NCBI GenBank assembly: GCA_023055355.1 | Contig: JALJCS010000029.1 | Location: forward strand, 7,255,001-7,319,000 | From: Agelaius tricolor | Lineage: Eukaryota > Chordata > Aves > Passeriformes > Icteridae | Reading direction: 5' to 3' | DNA length: 64,000 nucleotides | Shown: positions 9,889 to 20,910 of the stretch, one piece after another | Numbering within the stretch: the first letter of the stretch is position 1 | How the letters are laid out: the number at the start of each line of letters is the position of its first letter | The notes under the pieces: model-generated | Databases searched by the model: none | Seen by the model: only the letters and a program-made list of their open reading frames with translations | What the model was told of the DNA's origin: nothing | Position numbers and translations under genes: made by a program

Positions 9889-10026
9889 GCTTCTTTGACC
9901 AGTTTTCAAGGCCATCCTTCCTAGGAATCCCACTAATCCTCATCTCAATAACATTCCCAGCCCTTCTGCTACCATCCCTGGATAACCGATAAATCATGAA
10001 TCGACTCTCAACCCTCCAACTGTGGC
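9879..10026 (+). pseudogene. MT-ATP6: Mitochondrial ATP6 fragment (5' part), nuclear copy
   Basis: The ATG at 9879-9881 overlaps the end of ATP8 by 10 bases, as in birds. In the mitochondrial code the frame reads MNLSFFDQF, then FLGIPLILISM, FPALLLPSLDNR and NRLSTLQLW, the N-terminal part and first membrane helix of ATP synthase subunit a. A TAA replaces the expected Trp codon after LDNR. Similarity ends at about 10026, so most of the gene is absent. Confidence 0.93.
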
Positions 10027-11127
10027 TCTGTCAGAGGAGCTGGGAGTGTTGCCCAGGTAGGAATGGCCCTGGGAAGGCTCAGTCTGTGCCCTTTTCCCAG
10101 CCTGGATTTGGCAGAGGTGGGGTCAGCCACCCTCAGGGCTGCCCAGGAGCAGGGGACACATGGATCCCAAACCCTCCTGCCATTCCTGGTGCCCCGAGGT
10201 GGCTTCAGCCCCTTCCTTGTGGTTGAAGAGCAGACAAAGGCTCTCAGGGCTTTGCTTTCTGCTCCCTCTCCATGTCTGAGCTGGCTTATGAGAAAGGGAA
10301 AAACACAAGAAACACCAGGCAGAAGAAAACTTGCCGAGAGAATGAGAAATGACATTTCTTGGGCTGTGCTGAGAAACTTTGCAGGTCACCCTTGCTTAGA
10401 TCCTGTTCTGGACCTTCTTCAGAGCACGGCCACAGCTGGGGGAGCCTCAGGCCCAGGAGGCAGAGCAGTGATGACAAGTCCAGAGGGTTCACAGGGAGAG
10501 GGAAATGGAGGGGAAAACTTTGTGTGAGATCAGCAGATGAAAATCCAACCACTTGACCTTCTTTGAACTTATTTCAAACCCATCAGGCATGGAGAAAATT
10601 GAGGCTATAACTCAGGTTGCTCCTGTTGGTCACATTACCAATTCCATTACCCTGGGCTGTTTGTCTTAATTGAGCTGCAGCCTGGCCTATGACTAATTGC
10701 CAGGTCACTCTGGCCCTAAATTAAAGAACACGGTTGTTTTTTTTACTTTTAACAACTTTAAAGTCCAGTTATTGTCACATTTCTTCCAAAAGTCTGTGGG
10801 TTTTTTCCAGGCAGGCTAAATGGTGTGCTGAGTTCAAACCAACCCACATTTTTCTTCTTGGGATGGTTATTTATATTCCAGTGGTGGCTACAGAGAAAGT
10901 GGCCCTGGAGGTTACTCTGACCACTGGGAGTTCATTACATCAGCAGAAAAAAAAGGTGAAAAAACGGCTTCCTGCTCAAAAAAATCTCCTTGCTGCTCCC
11001 TCTTACCCCACACCACCCTCTCTGGTGGGGTTTGGCTCCTCTTGCTCGTCCCCAGCATCACCTGGGAGCCTCAGCAGCACTCTGGGGGCTGGGGCTGCTG
11101 CTCAGAGCTGCTCTGCAGGGTGAGAGC
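10027..11127. other. Non-coding sequence with a unique AT-rich island
   Basis: 10027-10540 is GC-rich and gives overlapping frames on both strands (up to 154 codons) with no recognisable product. 10560-10735 is a unique island with TAAT cores and GGTCAC motifs (CTGTTGGTCACATTAC and GCCAGGTCACTC), which resemble nuclear-receptor half sites. It could be a regulatory element but no direct evidence is visible. No RNA gene was seen. Confidence 0.4.
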
Positions 11128-11400
11128 CCTGACTGACCCTGCAGCCTGGGTTTGGGGTGAAATCCCCTCCTGACCCTGGAGCCTGGGTTTTGGGGGTTTG
11201 GGGGATGAAATCCCACCCTGATCCTGCAGCCCAGGCTCTGGAGATGTGGGGTAAAGCCCAGGTTTTGGGGGTGAAATCCCCTCCTGACTCTGCAGCCCAG
11301 GCTCTGGGGATGTGGGGTAAGGCCCAGGTTTTGGGGGTTTTTGGGGGTGAAATCCCCTCCTGACCCTGGGGCTCTGGGGGTTTAGAGTAAAGCCCAGGCT
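11128..11400. repeat. Irregular G-rich minisatellite, about 60-70-bp unit
   Basis: The phrase GTGAAATCCCCTCCTGAC recurs with CTGCAGCC-AGGCTCTGG and CCCAGGTTTTGGGGG blocks in changing order, about four to five times. Runs of four or five Gs are closely spaced on the plus strand, so G-quadruplex formation is possible. Confidence 0.8.
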
Positions 11401-11458
11401 GAAGGCAGGGCCTGGCTTGGCTCAGGGCTGCTCCCTGTTAGGCTGAGCTCACCCTTGT

Positions 11459-11990
11459 GCTCCAGCAGGAACACAGGGAGCAGGGGCTGGTTCAGGGGTT
11501 TGTGAGGCTGGGATGGGGCTCAGCTCCAGCAGGCACACACAGGGAGCAGGGCCTGGTTCAGGGATTTGTGAGGCTGGCACAGAGCTCAGCTCCAGCAGGC
11601 ACACACAGAGAGCAAGGCCTGGTTCAGGGGTTTGTGAGGCTGGCACAGAGCTCAGCTCCAGCAGGCACACACAGAGAGCAAGGCCTGGTTCAGGGGTTTG
11701 TGAGGCTGGGATGGGGCTCAGCTCCAGCAGGCACACACAGGGAGCAGGGGCTGGGTTCAGGGGGTTCAGGGGGTTTGTGAGGCTGGCACAGGGCTCAGCT
11801 CCAGCAGGAACACACAGAGCAGGGCCTGGTTCAGGGGTTTGTGAGGCTGGGATGGGGCTCAGCTCCAGCAGGAACACACAGAGCAGGGCCTGGTTCAAGG
11901 GGTTTGTGTGGGATGGGGCTCAGCTCCAGCAGGCACACACAGAGCAGGGCCTGGTTCAGGGGTTTGTGAGGCTGGGACAGGGCTCAGCTC
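11459..11990. repeat. Minisatellite, about 63-66-bp unit, 8 copies
   Basis: Each unit contains GCTCAGCTCCAGCAGG, CACACACAG, GGCCTGGTTCAGG and GTTTGTGAGGCTGG. Unit length varies by a few bases. The array is open in several frames on both strands (up to 187 codons) because the unit lacks stop codons; the periodic translations (for example SSSRHTQ repeated) are an artefact of this. Confidence 0.92.
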
Positions 11991-14319
11991 ACTGCCCTGG
12001 GGAGATGGAGAATGTGGCACCCCTGGTGTCCTTCCCTTGCATCCCCCAGCAGCATTTCCAGAGAAAAGCCAAATAAAAAGCAAATAACAGGCCAAACACA
12101 GCAATGCTCAGGGTCTGGGCAGGCCCTGCATCCTGCCCCAGCCTTGCCTCATGGGAATTACTGAACTCCCTTTGCTCCTGGCTTATAAAACGAGGATCAA
12201 ACCCTGCCCTGCTCTGTCACAAGGAGAGTTCATTAATATTCATGAGGCAAGGTAATATTCCAGGGGAGGGAAGGGTTCTAACTGCTCTGACTAATGAACA
12301 TCTGTCATCTCCAGCACTGGGAAGGTAAGAGTGATAGAAAATGTGAGGTAGTGCTGCACACCCAGACACTTCAGAGCTATTTACCCACTCACACAAACCA
12401 AATTAGCACCTGCTGGGGAAGTGCAGGGGCATCCATTCACACAAACAGATTTTTTCCATCAAGGAATGTGCTTCAGAGATAGAGGCAGCCTGGGTTTCAC
12501 AATTAGGCAATTAACAGGGCCATTAAAAGTGAGCTAAATGCATTGAAGCAAAATGAAGTGCACCCAAAACTTTGGAATTGGATATCACAGCCTCCAAGCA
12601 AGGGATGGCTTTACATTCCTGATGGCTGTCACTGGTCCCTGGCATGTGACAAGAACTGGTTCTCTCCAAATTTCTTGGGAAAATATCAGCCCTGACACCA
12701 GTGCAGCAGCCTCAGCAGTGTTCCTGTGCCTGATCAGTGCTGAACACTTGGATACCTGATTCAAGGGGCAAAGAATTCAAATGAAACCAGTCCAGGTGCT
12801 GCACAATGCCTGTTTCAATGCCAAGGAAACTTCCTCAGAGCTGGTGAGACCCAAAAGGCACCAGGTCCTGATGCAACCCAGGTTTTGTGTGTTGCAACAG
12901 AACTTGTAATAGCTGAGATTTTCTGCCCTCTAAAGGGCTCTGAGCCCTCATTTCTAATTATAGCAGCTGGGATAACAATCTGTGCTGGGAAAAGCCTTTT
13001 ACAGAGCTCTGCTGATTTGTCCTGAGTATTTATTGATTAATATAATCCAAGCTTACAAGCTCCTGAGCACTGACTGCTCTTTATTTATTTATTTTTTTTT
13101 ATGGCTTATTAGCATTCACCTGAAGGAAGATGGGTGTTTCAAAAAGAGCAGAATTCAGGAGAGCAGCTCCCTGCAGCAAAGCCACTTCACCCTTTGCTGT
13201 GCCCCAGCCCAGTGGTTTTGGCTTCATCACAAAGCTTCTCCCCCACACCCCACTTTGTGTCCATCCAAGGGAAATGCTCAGGAACAAGAGCAGGGCCCGT
13301 TGAAAGGGAATGTGAGGGAGCAAGAAAAATCCCCTGCAAGCAAGAAAAGAGGTCAAGAAATTATCAATAGAAGAATCTGTCAAGGTGGCCACTTGGCCAG
13401 GTTTGATTCCTGTGAATGTGTCCCCTCTGATTAGCTTTACATCTCGGGGCTATTGTGGGAGTGTATTGTGTTGGAAACCATTCTCCAAACTGAAAGTGCC
13501 CCACTGCTTCTCAGGCCCTTGGTGTTTTTTGAGCAGGGAGTGGGAATGTTTTGTGTCTGGGATGAACCATGGCCTCTCCTCCGGTCCTGAAGCTTCACAG
13601 ATTGTTCTCACATTTGGCCACACTTCAATGGACACTTTTTAATAATTTTTTTTTTTTTAATTCTGTCTATAGGTCTTTTGTACATTTTCTTTCTTGCTTT
13701 TCAAGGCTGAAGAGAGAGTTTTGAAGATAACAAGTCCATTTGTCTCCTGCTTTTTTTGAAATGTAGATATCGATTTTTGCTCAATTTCCCCCGTTTGCAC
13801 CTGAAGTCAACTGGACAGAGGAGCCAGGAAGAAAATGATGGATCACTGAGGAGAAAGATGAGCACAGGAGACTCCCACAGGACTGAATTTTGGCTCTCCC
13901 TTCCTTTTGTAGGTGCTGTGAGCGAGTGATTGTGACCAAAAGCTGCTCCTGGCTCCCCCCAGTGCAGCCAGGGCACTGTTACCCACAGATGCTCTGGATG
14001 GTTTTTATTATGGTTTTTATTGATTTTTATTGACTCCCAGCCCAGCTCTGAGTTTGATGTTCAGTTTATCTGCAGGACATTTGTGTGGGGGTGTTTGTTG
14101 GGGGGGGATTTGGGGCAGCTGAAGAGGAGAGTAGGTAATTAAATAATTAACAGGAGGTGCTGAATTCCCTCATTTCTGTGTCTAGCAGGATTATATTCCT
14201 AAGAGAATTGGGACAATTGGATTTTTTTCCCACCAGATTTGCCCTGATGCTCTGGAATTGCTGGGTAGAACTTTCAGTGCTGTCCAGCTCAGTTGGGCTG
14301 CCTGGCTGGAAAATGGGAA
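11991..14319. other. Non-coding sequence, no gene recognised
   Basis: The sequence is mostly unique, with T-rich runs at about 13080-13100 and 13650-13665. A 150-codon frame at 12982-13434 starts in AT-rich sequence and resembles nothing known. 12200-12260 and 12480-12545 are TAAT-containing islands without further support. No transposon ends or RNA genes were seen. Confidence 0.45.
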
Positions 14320-15008
14320 GCAAGGCTTGGATGAGCCCTTTTGGGGGAAAAAAAATGAGATTTGTGTGGCCAGACTGGTGTAAAAGTGTTTTTGTTTATT
14401 TTTTTGTGGAGTAGACCATTTCACACATGGAAATATTATAGGTACCCTGAAAATTTGTTCTAACTCCATATTTCTCCATTAACAGTGTTTAGCAATGTGC
14501 TTTTTTTTGGTGGGAACTTGGGATCTTTGAGTCTCCACCTCAGCATTTTGAAGGTTTTCCAAGGAATTTCTGCTTTTCTTCCTGAGAGCCAGGGCTGATC
14601 ATCTGCAGGTCAGGTGGGAACCCCCTCCTCCAGCAGGATGGTTGCTAATTTGGAGGTGAGGTGGCTGTCACAGGGAGGTGGCTGGCAAGGCTTGGATGAG
14701 GTTTTTGGGGGAAAAAAATGAGATTTGTGTGGCCAGACTGGTGTAAAAGTGTTTTTTTTTTCTGGAGCAGACCATTTCACACATGGTTCTAACTCCACAT
14801 TTCTCCATTAGCAGTGTTTAGCAATGTGCTTTTTTTTTTTTTTTTTGGTACACTTGGGGTGTTCAAATCTCCACCTCAGCATTTTGAGGGTTTTCCAAGG
14901 AATTTCTGCTTTTCTTCCTGAGAGCCAGGGCTGATCATCTGCAGATCAGGTGGGAACCCCCTCCTCCAGCAGGATGGTTGCTAATTTGGAGGTGAGGTGG
15001 CTGTCACG
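14320..15008. repeat. Tandem segmental duplication, about 350 bp, 2 copies
   Basis: Copy 1 (14320-14672) and copy 2 (14685-15008) both run from GCAAGGCTTGGATGAG through GTGTGGCCAGACTGG, CAGTGTTTAGCAATGTGC and GAGAGCCAGGGCTGATC to GGAGGTGAGGTGGCTGTCAC. Copy 2 lacks about 25 bases between the CACATGG and TAACTCCA blocks, and the poly-T runs differ in length. Similarity is otherwise very high, so the duplication is fairly recent. No coding potential is shared. Confidence 0.93.
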
Positions 15009-15267
15009 GTCGTCTTGGATGTGACATTTGAACAAAGCTGCTGCCGGCTCCGCGCTGCGCTTCCCTAACCATCAGCATGCTAATGAGATGCAAATTGTGT
15101 CTAAATATTTAAACTCAAATCAAAACAAGCCACTCTCCCTGCTCCATACCAAGCACCCAGCTCACCCATGGCATAGCAACCATCTCCAGGAGGTTTGGGA
15201 GGCATCAGGAGGGATGGGAAGGGGTGTGGGGAACACTTCCAACACGACATTTAAGCATTGGAAGCAT
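15009..15267. promoter_or_regulatory. Unique island with two octamer-type sites
   Basis: ATGCTAAT at 15077-15084 and a perfect ATGCAAAT octamer at 15088-15095 lie 11 bp apart, in the same orientation, in AT-rich unique sequence bounded by the GC-rich stretch CTGCCGGCTCCGCGCTGCGC. Octamers are bound by POU factors. Paired sites in otherwise unique non-coding DNA suggest an enhancer, but this is inferred from motif content only. Confidence 0.3.
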
Positions 15268-15309
15268 TTGTTCAGAACAATATATGGGCACACAAAGCAG
15301 CTCTGACAG

Positions 15310-15800
15310 CTCTATTAGGGAGTTTTCACAAACTGTTGTTCCATATTGGAGTCTTAGCATGGCGGCAGTGTGTGTACACATTTATTTGATTTTTAAAATT
15401 TTTTTTCTTTTTTTTTTTATTTTTTGGAGGCCGTTTCTTGGGAGGGAGGTAGGAGAAACCTCTGTTAGGGAGGTTTCACAAACTTGTTCCATATTGGAGT
15501 CTTAGCATGGCGGCAGTGTGTGTACACATTTATTTGATTTTTAAAATTTTTTTTCTTTTTTTTTATTTTTTGGAGGCCATTTCTTGGGAGGGAGGTAGGA
15601 GAAACCTCTCTTAGGGAGGTTTCACAAACTTGTTCCATATTGGAGTCTTAGCATGGCTGCAGTGTGTGTACACATTTATTGATTTGATTTTTTAAATTTT
15701 TTTTTTTTTTTTTTTTCTTCTTTTTTGGAGGCCATTTCTTGGGAGGGAGGTAGGAGAAACCTCTATTAGGGAGTTTTCACAAACTGTTGTTCCATATTGG
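15310..15800 (+). repeat. Tandem repeat of about 150 bp, 3 full copies and a partial, in an LTR 5' part
   Basis: The block TCT-TTAGGGAG begins at 15311, 15461, 15607 and 15762, giving periods of 150, 146 and 155. Each unit contains CATATTGGAGTCTTAGCATGG, GTGTGTGTACACATTTATT, a poly-T tract of varying length and TTCTTGGGAGGGAGGTAGG. The fourth copy diverges after TTGGACTCTTATATG into the rest of the LTR. Poly-T length accounts for most of the differences. Confidence 0.93.
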
Positions 15801-16244
15801 ACTCTTATATGAAGAATTACAAGCCAAAAGAGTTTAAGTAGAATAATAGTTAGTTTGTTATGGGGTGAAAAATCGATTTTTGGGGTTTTTAGAATGGGGG
15901 TTCAGGGGGCAGGATGGAGGAACCTGGGCGTGTCCAGTCTTTCTCCTTCTTCTTCTTGGCCTCCATCTTCTGCTGTGCTGGTGGCACTTTTGGATTGGTT
16001 TAGAGTAGAAGCTCAGTGTCTAACACAGGTGATGGGTATTGGGAAGTTATGGTAAATATTGTACATGTAGTTTTTGGTATAAAAAGATAACACCAGTGTC
16101 CCTCTGTCTGTCCTGCTGGACAGATCTCAGCAGGTCAGAGAAAGAATTTTATAGATAAGGAACAATAAACAACCTTGAGACTGAGAACTGAAGAGTTCTG
16201 ACTCCTCCTTCGACTGCTGGGCTGGGAAAAGAGAATTTCTGACA
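15334..16244 (+). mobile_element. Solo LTR of a songbird endogenous retrovirus, third family
   Basis: From 15800 on, the sequence matches an LTR I recognise from songbird genomes. It has AGAATAATAGTTAGTTTGTT, a TATAAAAA box at 16078-16085, an AATAAA signal at 16164-16169 and an end reading GAGAATTTCTGACA at 16244. The 5' end is uncertain. TGTTGTTCC at 15334 is a possible start, but the 150-bp repeated unit blurs it and no target duplication was found; TGTTCAGAAC at about 15268 is an alternative. No internal retroviral genes adjoin it. Confidence 0.75.
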
Positions 16245-16428
16245 CATCTGGGGTCACTGTGAGCAGCAAAGCCCCCAGGAATCAGCAGCTGAGGGAGCCC
16301 AGCCTTTCACTCTCCCAACTGCCAGCTCCTGCCTCTGTGTTCTCATGCCCACGAACAACAACAACGGCGCCTTCCCCTCGTTAGCGTTCATTGCTTCTGC
16401 TGCACTGAGCAATAACAAAGGTGCAGGA
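16245..16428. other. Short non-coding stretch
   Basis: The sequence lies between the LTR and the next tandem repeat. Nothing distinctive is present beyond a CG-containing AACAACAACAACGGCGCC stretch. Confidence 0.4.
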
Positions 16429-16846
16429 GCCCCTCTGCAGGTGCAGGATCCAGCTCCTGCCTCAGTGAGTGCCTGGGGCAGTGGAAACAGGGATTTTAGG
16501 GGGTGTAACCTCAGACAAACACGAGAAAGTCAGAATTTAGGGTGTGGCAATGAAAGTTTAGGGTCCCACTGCAGGTGCAGGATCCAGCTCCTGCCTCAGT
16601 GAGTGCCTGGGGCAGTAGAAGCAGGGTGGGACAGTGGATTCACTGATTTTATGGGGTGTAACCTTGGACAAACAGGAGAAAATCAGAATTTAGCGTGTGA
16701 CAATGAAAGTTTAGGGTTCCACTAAATGTGCAGGATCCAGTTCCTGCCTCAGTGACTGACTGTGGCCATGGATGCAGGGATTTTATGGGGTGTAAGCTCA
16801 GACAAACAGGAGAAAATCAGAATTTAGGGTGTGACAATAGGCTCAG
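16429..16846. repeat. Tandem repeat, about 110-155-bp unit, 3 copies
   Basis: Units begin GTGCAGGATCCAG at about 16440, 16573 and 16728. Each runs through CCTGCCTCAGTGA, GGGGTGTAACCT and GAAAGTCAGAATTTAGG-type blocks. The middle copy has an extra stretch near GGGACAGTGGATTC. Confidence 0.88.
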
Positions 16847-18975
16847 TTTAGGCTTAGTTGGTTTTTTTGCCATGGACTAATGGGGTGCACAGAGGCAAAT
16901 AGTGAGATTTATAACTTTATTTAAGTTCTATTAATTTGTTTAGCTGGGTGCATGTCTGAGTCTGAGCTTTCATTTAATGCAAGGATTATTTCCTAGCTGG
17001 GATTTAGGCTGTGTGTCATCAAAGGAGAAAAGGAGGAGAAAAAATTAACTGCATGTCCAGGGGTTAAAACCTCATTTCCTTCAAAATCCCATTTTTAGGA
17101 GAGCCTGGCTCTGGGATCTCAGCCCTTCATATTGAGAAAATGCAGTTATTTATTTATTTATTGATGGGCTTGGGCTCAGCTCTGGGGGGCTTTTTCGGCC
17201 CAAAAGATCCAACAGAACAGAAAAGAAGGTTGCTTTTCAGCACAGGGAAACCCAACCCTCACCAGGAGCTTCCTGGCTGCCCCTCTGCCCCCTGAGTGTC
17301 TGCAAGGGACAGCTCTGGGCTGCCAGATTCAACCTCTCTCTTCAGGTCCCTTTTTGTGTGGTTTGGAGATTGTTTGCTCTGCTCTGTGCTTGTTTTTTCG
17401 GTTTTCCTCTTGACTTTGCAGTTTGGTTTTACTCAAAATAGAAACATCTGTGGCTGGTGCCCCTCTCCAGAGAGCCAAGCCAGTTTATTCTCCTTTTTCA
17501 GGGCTAAAATCATAGGAGAAATTATTGTTCATGTCCTTGGGTAAGTCCTGACTCCACAGACATCAGATTTCTCAGGGATTTCAGTGGTACAAATGTTTTC
17601 TTGAGAGGGTTTGGTACCTCTATTTTCTCTACTGTTTGAGTTCAAGAATTAGGGGAGGAGAAATCCCCTGTAAAGGAGTCAGAACATCAGTGGTGGGCTC
17701 CTCCTCTGCTTCGCTGTCTGAAGGAGCCTCTAATTCCAAGTTGTTGAGCTGTGCAAAGAATGATCCCATGAGAGCCTGCAGAACCCTCCCTGCCCTCCAA
17801 ACCTTGCAGCATGTAGCTTTTGGCCTGCCATTTGTTTTCCTTGGGTTTAGGAGAGGAAAGAAGTAAAAGAGATGGAAGTGGCCTGGAGCACTTTGTCATC
17901 TTGGGGTTCATTGTTGTGCTGCCTCGGTGAAAAGTTTGCTCTTGTTTGACTCCTCCACCCTTCCCTGCAGCCAATCCCAGCTGCCCAGGGAGCTCCAGAC
18001 AAGGAGAAATCTCCTTTCCAGGGGTTCAGATCAGCTGTGCCAGCCCTGATTCCCTCCCAAGGGTCAGCCCAGGGGTTGTTTGTGCAGGGCAGAGATAAGG
18101 GACAGCATCAGGCTGGGGGTTTGCTCAGGCTCCCAGGGAAAAGCCAGCCAAGGAAAGCAGTCCCTGAAGTCACCCTGGCTTGGATGGGTCCCAGCTGGGA
18201 GCTGGGTGTCCCTCCTGACAAAGAGCAGCATAAAATGTCTCCAAGAGCCTTGGAAAAAGGGGGAACCACAAAAGTTTTGTGCAAATTGGAATGAATTTAA
18301 ATATTCCCGTATGAAAAACTTTCATTTATCACTGTGAATGTCTTTATGGTGGTGAAATCTTTGCTCTTTAATGACCTAAAAGTGCCCTGGTCCTGTCTGG
18401 GGTGCTGGAGCCAAGGAACATTTCTAACTCAGCAACACCAAGGTACTGAGGCCAAAGCTTGAACTTTAAGGGAAGATTTATCAGAATCCTTGTCCTGACC
18501 TAGTGCACAAAGGACAGTCCAAAAAAATGGGAAAAAAAACCTTCCTGGTCTTTAATTTGGGGCACTTTTGGACAAGAAATCTCAGGGAAACAAAGGGAAA
18601 AGCAGCCCCATGGATATTTATTGGCACAGCCCCATGTCCTGGGTGGGCTTTGCCTCAATTGTCAGGTGACTGCAATCCCTGGACTCATCATTCCCTGGAG
18701 GCTCAGGGCTTGTGGAATTCACTGTTAGGGAAATAATGCTGAAAATCCTTTCCCTTCCAAATCGGGAGAGCCCTTCCCAAGTGGAGCAACCCCACCCCCA
18801 GCTGTGGCACTGCCTCAGTTTCCCCAGGAGCTCCCCTGCAATCTCTGCAGCCCTGGGTCTCCAGGAGGAGCCTGAACGAACCTTCCCAGCTCTTTCCAGC
18901 GTTCCCGGCTTTCTTATTTGAGTCGTGCAGTTCTCCCCACTGCTAATTAGGGTAATTAATGGGTGTAAATGGGTG
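16847..18975. other. Non-coding sequence, no gene recognised
   Basis: The sequence is of ordinary composition. Short frames (up to 95 codons) have no family resemblance. There is a TTTA run at about 17150-17162. I saw no transposon, RNA gene or array. Confidence 0.45.
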
Positions 18976-19027
18976 TAAATAAGGGGTCTTGGATGCAGAA
19001 CGTGGTGCTCGAAGTGAGAGCTGTTAA
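18976..19027 (+). repeat. 52-bp element, inverted partner at 20911-20961
   Basis: The segment starts TAAATAAGGGGTCTTGG and ends AGTGAGAGCTGTTAA. It recurs in reverse complement at 20911-20961 with a single 1-base difference. Flanking sequences on both sides of the two copies are unrelated. It has no coding frame and is not part of the LTRs recognised here. Confidence 0.9.
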
Positions 19028-20910
19028 TGCAGGGGCAGACGTTTCCTGGTGCATCCAGCTGCCCTGGAACTGAGGATGCTCCTGGCAGGCATTCAGGGAA
19101 TTCTGTTTCAACATTCGGGGCTTTAAGGGCTTTGCAGAGCAGTTACAGGGAAATTAGGGCTGAACAATGCAAATGTGTCGCTGTGTGTGAGGCTGGGGTG
19201 TGTCTGGGTTTGTTTTTAGAGGAGATCACTGGGGGAAAGCTGAAGAATTCCCTGTCCCAGCCCACCCAGGCTGCTGTTCCTTCACCCCAGTGTTCCTCCA
19301 TGGGTGCTGCAATGAAAGCCACGTGTGAACACACCCAGGGAAGGGGGAAGCAGCCCCGGGCACGTGGGATCAGTAATTCCCTGCCTGGGAAGAGGATCCC
19401 AGCTGATGAACTCAGCCCAGATTCCCTGCCTTGCTCTCCAATATCCTCTGTGCAGCCTGGGTGGAAATGAGTTCATTTCAAAGCTCTGGTGGAGATTGTC
19501 TGGTACTTTCTCCCTCCTGCTTTTCATAATTAAACATTTCAGCTTTAATTTCTCCTGTCTCTATAAACAGCATCATCTTTTAGCCTCTGAGTTATGCTCT
19601 GATACCTTTTCCTTGCTGCAAGAGCTTCAATCACCACAGTTCTGTTCCCTCCCTGATTTTAACAGCTCACTCCTCTTCATGAGCCATTCAGAGCCTCATT
19701 TGAAGTCTCTAAAATATGAATTATCTGGGAGGAGACTGGGAAAATATTGGAAATTTATTGGATTTGGGCTCCATAGCACAAGGTGAATGGGATCTTTGGC
19801 CCCTTATTTACATGTGTCCCTTTAAAATGAGGATTTTGAGAATTAGAGTTTATTTTTCTCTTGTGATCAAAGTAGGAATAGAGATTTCTAAACAATCTTG
19901 AATTTTCCTCCTGATTTGCTGGTTTGTTTTTTTTTTTTTTTCCAATCAATTGATTTACTTGGAGCTGCTGTCCTAAAGGCTAATGAGGCAGCACAGAGAT
20001 TTATGGATGATATTTCCTGAGCTCTGATGGGACTCTTTTAATGCCTAATTAATTCTGTATCAAAGCATCCCAATCCTCCTGAAATCTGAGCCACCAAGAA
20101 TCCACTCCTTGTTGATTTTTCACCCAGGACTTGTGAAAATTCAGTCTTGGAATGAGCCACCAGCACCGCCGGCTCTGGGACTGGGCCTTTGTGTGCAAAG
20201 ATTTGGGGCTTTCCATACAAAATGTCAATTTATCTGGTGAAGAGCTGAGGGGATGTGTGAAAAGTGGAATTTACTTTTTACATTTTTGGTCGAGCCTGCA
20301 TCTCCCTTGAGAGAGAGATTGTAGGGGCAAGGCTGAGCCAAACATAAACAGCTTTGGGGAGCCGGAAATTCCTCCGGTCCCACGAAAAGAACAATATTTG
20401 TGGAGAAGCTGGATGTGAAGGCAGCCATCTCCAGAGCAGTGTGAGCATCTCCACGAGGTTTGTTTTGAAACAGAAGCCACCCAGAAATGTGAGCAGGGCT
20501 TTCATGGCTTTGGCTTTTCTGCTGGAATGTGGCTGCTTGAGGAGGGAGAGGGAATGAGAGCATCCTCAGGAGAGAGAGGCCACGGGGCTTTGAAGTTGAT
20601 ACTGTAATTAAGGCCATGTTTATATAAAAGTAAACATTTGGGATAAGAACTCAGTGCTTCCTCCTTTCCTGCTGCTGGGTTTTGCTTTTTATTCCTGAGC
20701 TTGGCCATTTCCAGATGATTTCCAGCAGCTCAGGGTGAGGGGACATCACTGATGTCCAGGAAGGAGCAGCTTTGGGGCTCTCCAGCATCACTCCTGGTAA
20801 ATTCCATGCTTGGGATGCCTGGGAAGCAGCTCCTGAGAGGCCAGGGTTGGGATGTTTGTTGTTAAATGAAATTTAGGAGGTGGTTTGCTGCTGCAACCTG
20901 CTGTGAGCTG
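19028..20910. other. Non-coding sequence between the two 52-bp inverted elements
   Basis: The sequence is unique, with frames of up to 153 codons that resemble nothing known and a T14-type run at about 19928. If the flanking 52-bp copies were terminal inverted repeats, this would be the interior of a DNA transposon of about 2 kb, but no transposase-like sequence is visible. Confidence 0.4.

Larger units (their letters stand above)
9005..10026 (+). other. Nuclear mitochondrial insertion (NUMT 1): COX2 end, tRNA-Lys, ATP8, ATP6 start
   Basis: The order and sequence are those of bird mitochondrial DNA: the last part of COX2, tRNA-Lys, ATP8 and the first 49 or so codons of ATP6, including the short ATP8/ATP6 overlap. 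About 640 bp of mitochondrial sequence is present, split by a 382-bp LTR. Small deletions, frameshifts and a 22-base C run show it is not functional. Codons such as TGA for Trp and ATA for Met would not be read correctly in the nucleus in any case. The left edge is set only to within about 10 bases; the right edge is where similarity to ATP6 stops after CTCCAACTGTGG. Confidence 0.95.

Noticed and set aside
9005..10026. Functional mitochondrial genes or mtDNA contamination of the assembly
   Set aside because: An LTR interrupts ATP8, there are deletions in COX2 and a destroyed tRNA T-arm, and nuclear repeats flank it on both sides.
11449..12076. 187-codon plus-strand and 149-codon minus-strand frames
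   Set aside because: They are by-products of the 63-66-bp array.
15310..15780. TTAGGG motifs considered as interstitial telomere repeats
   Set aside because: TTAGGG occurs once per 150-bp unit and is never in tandem.
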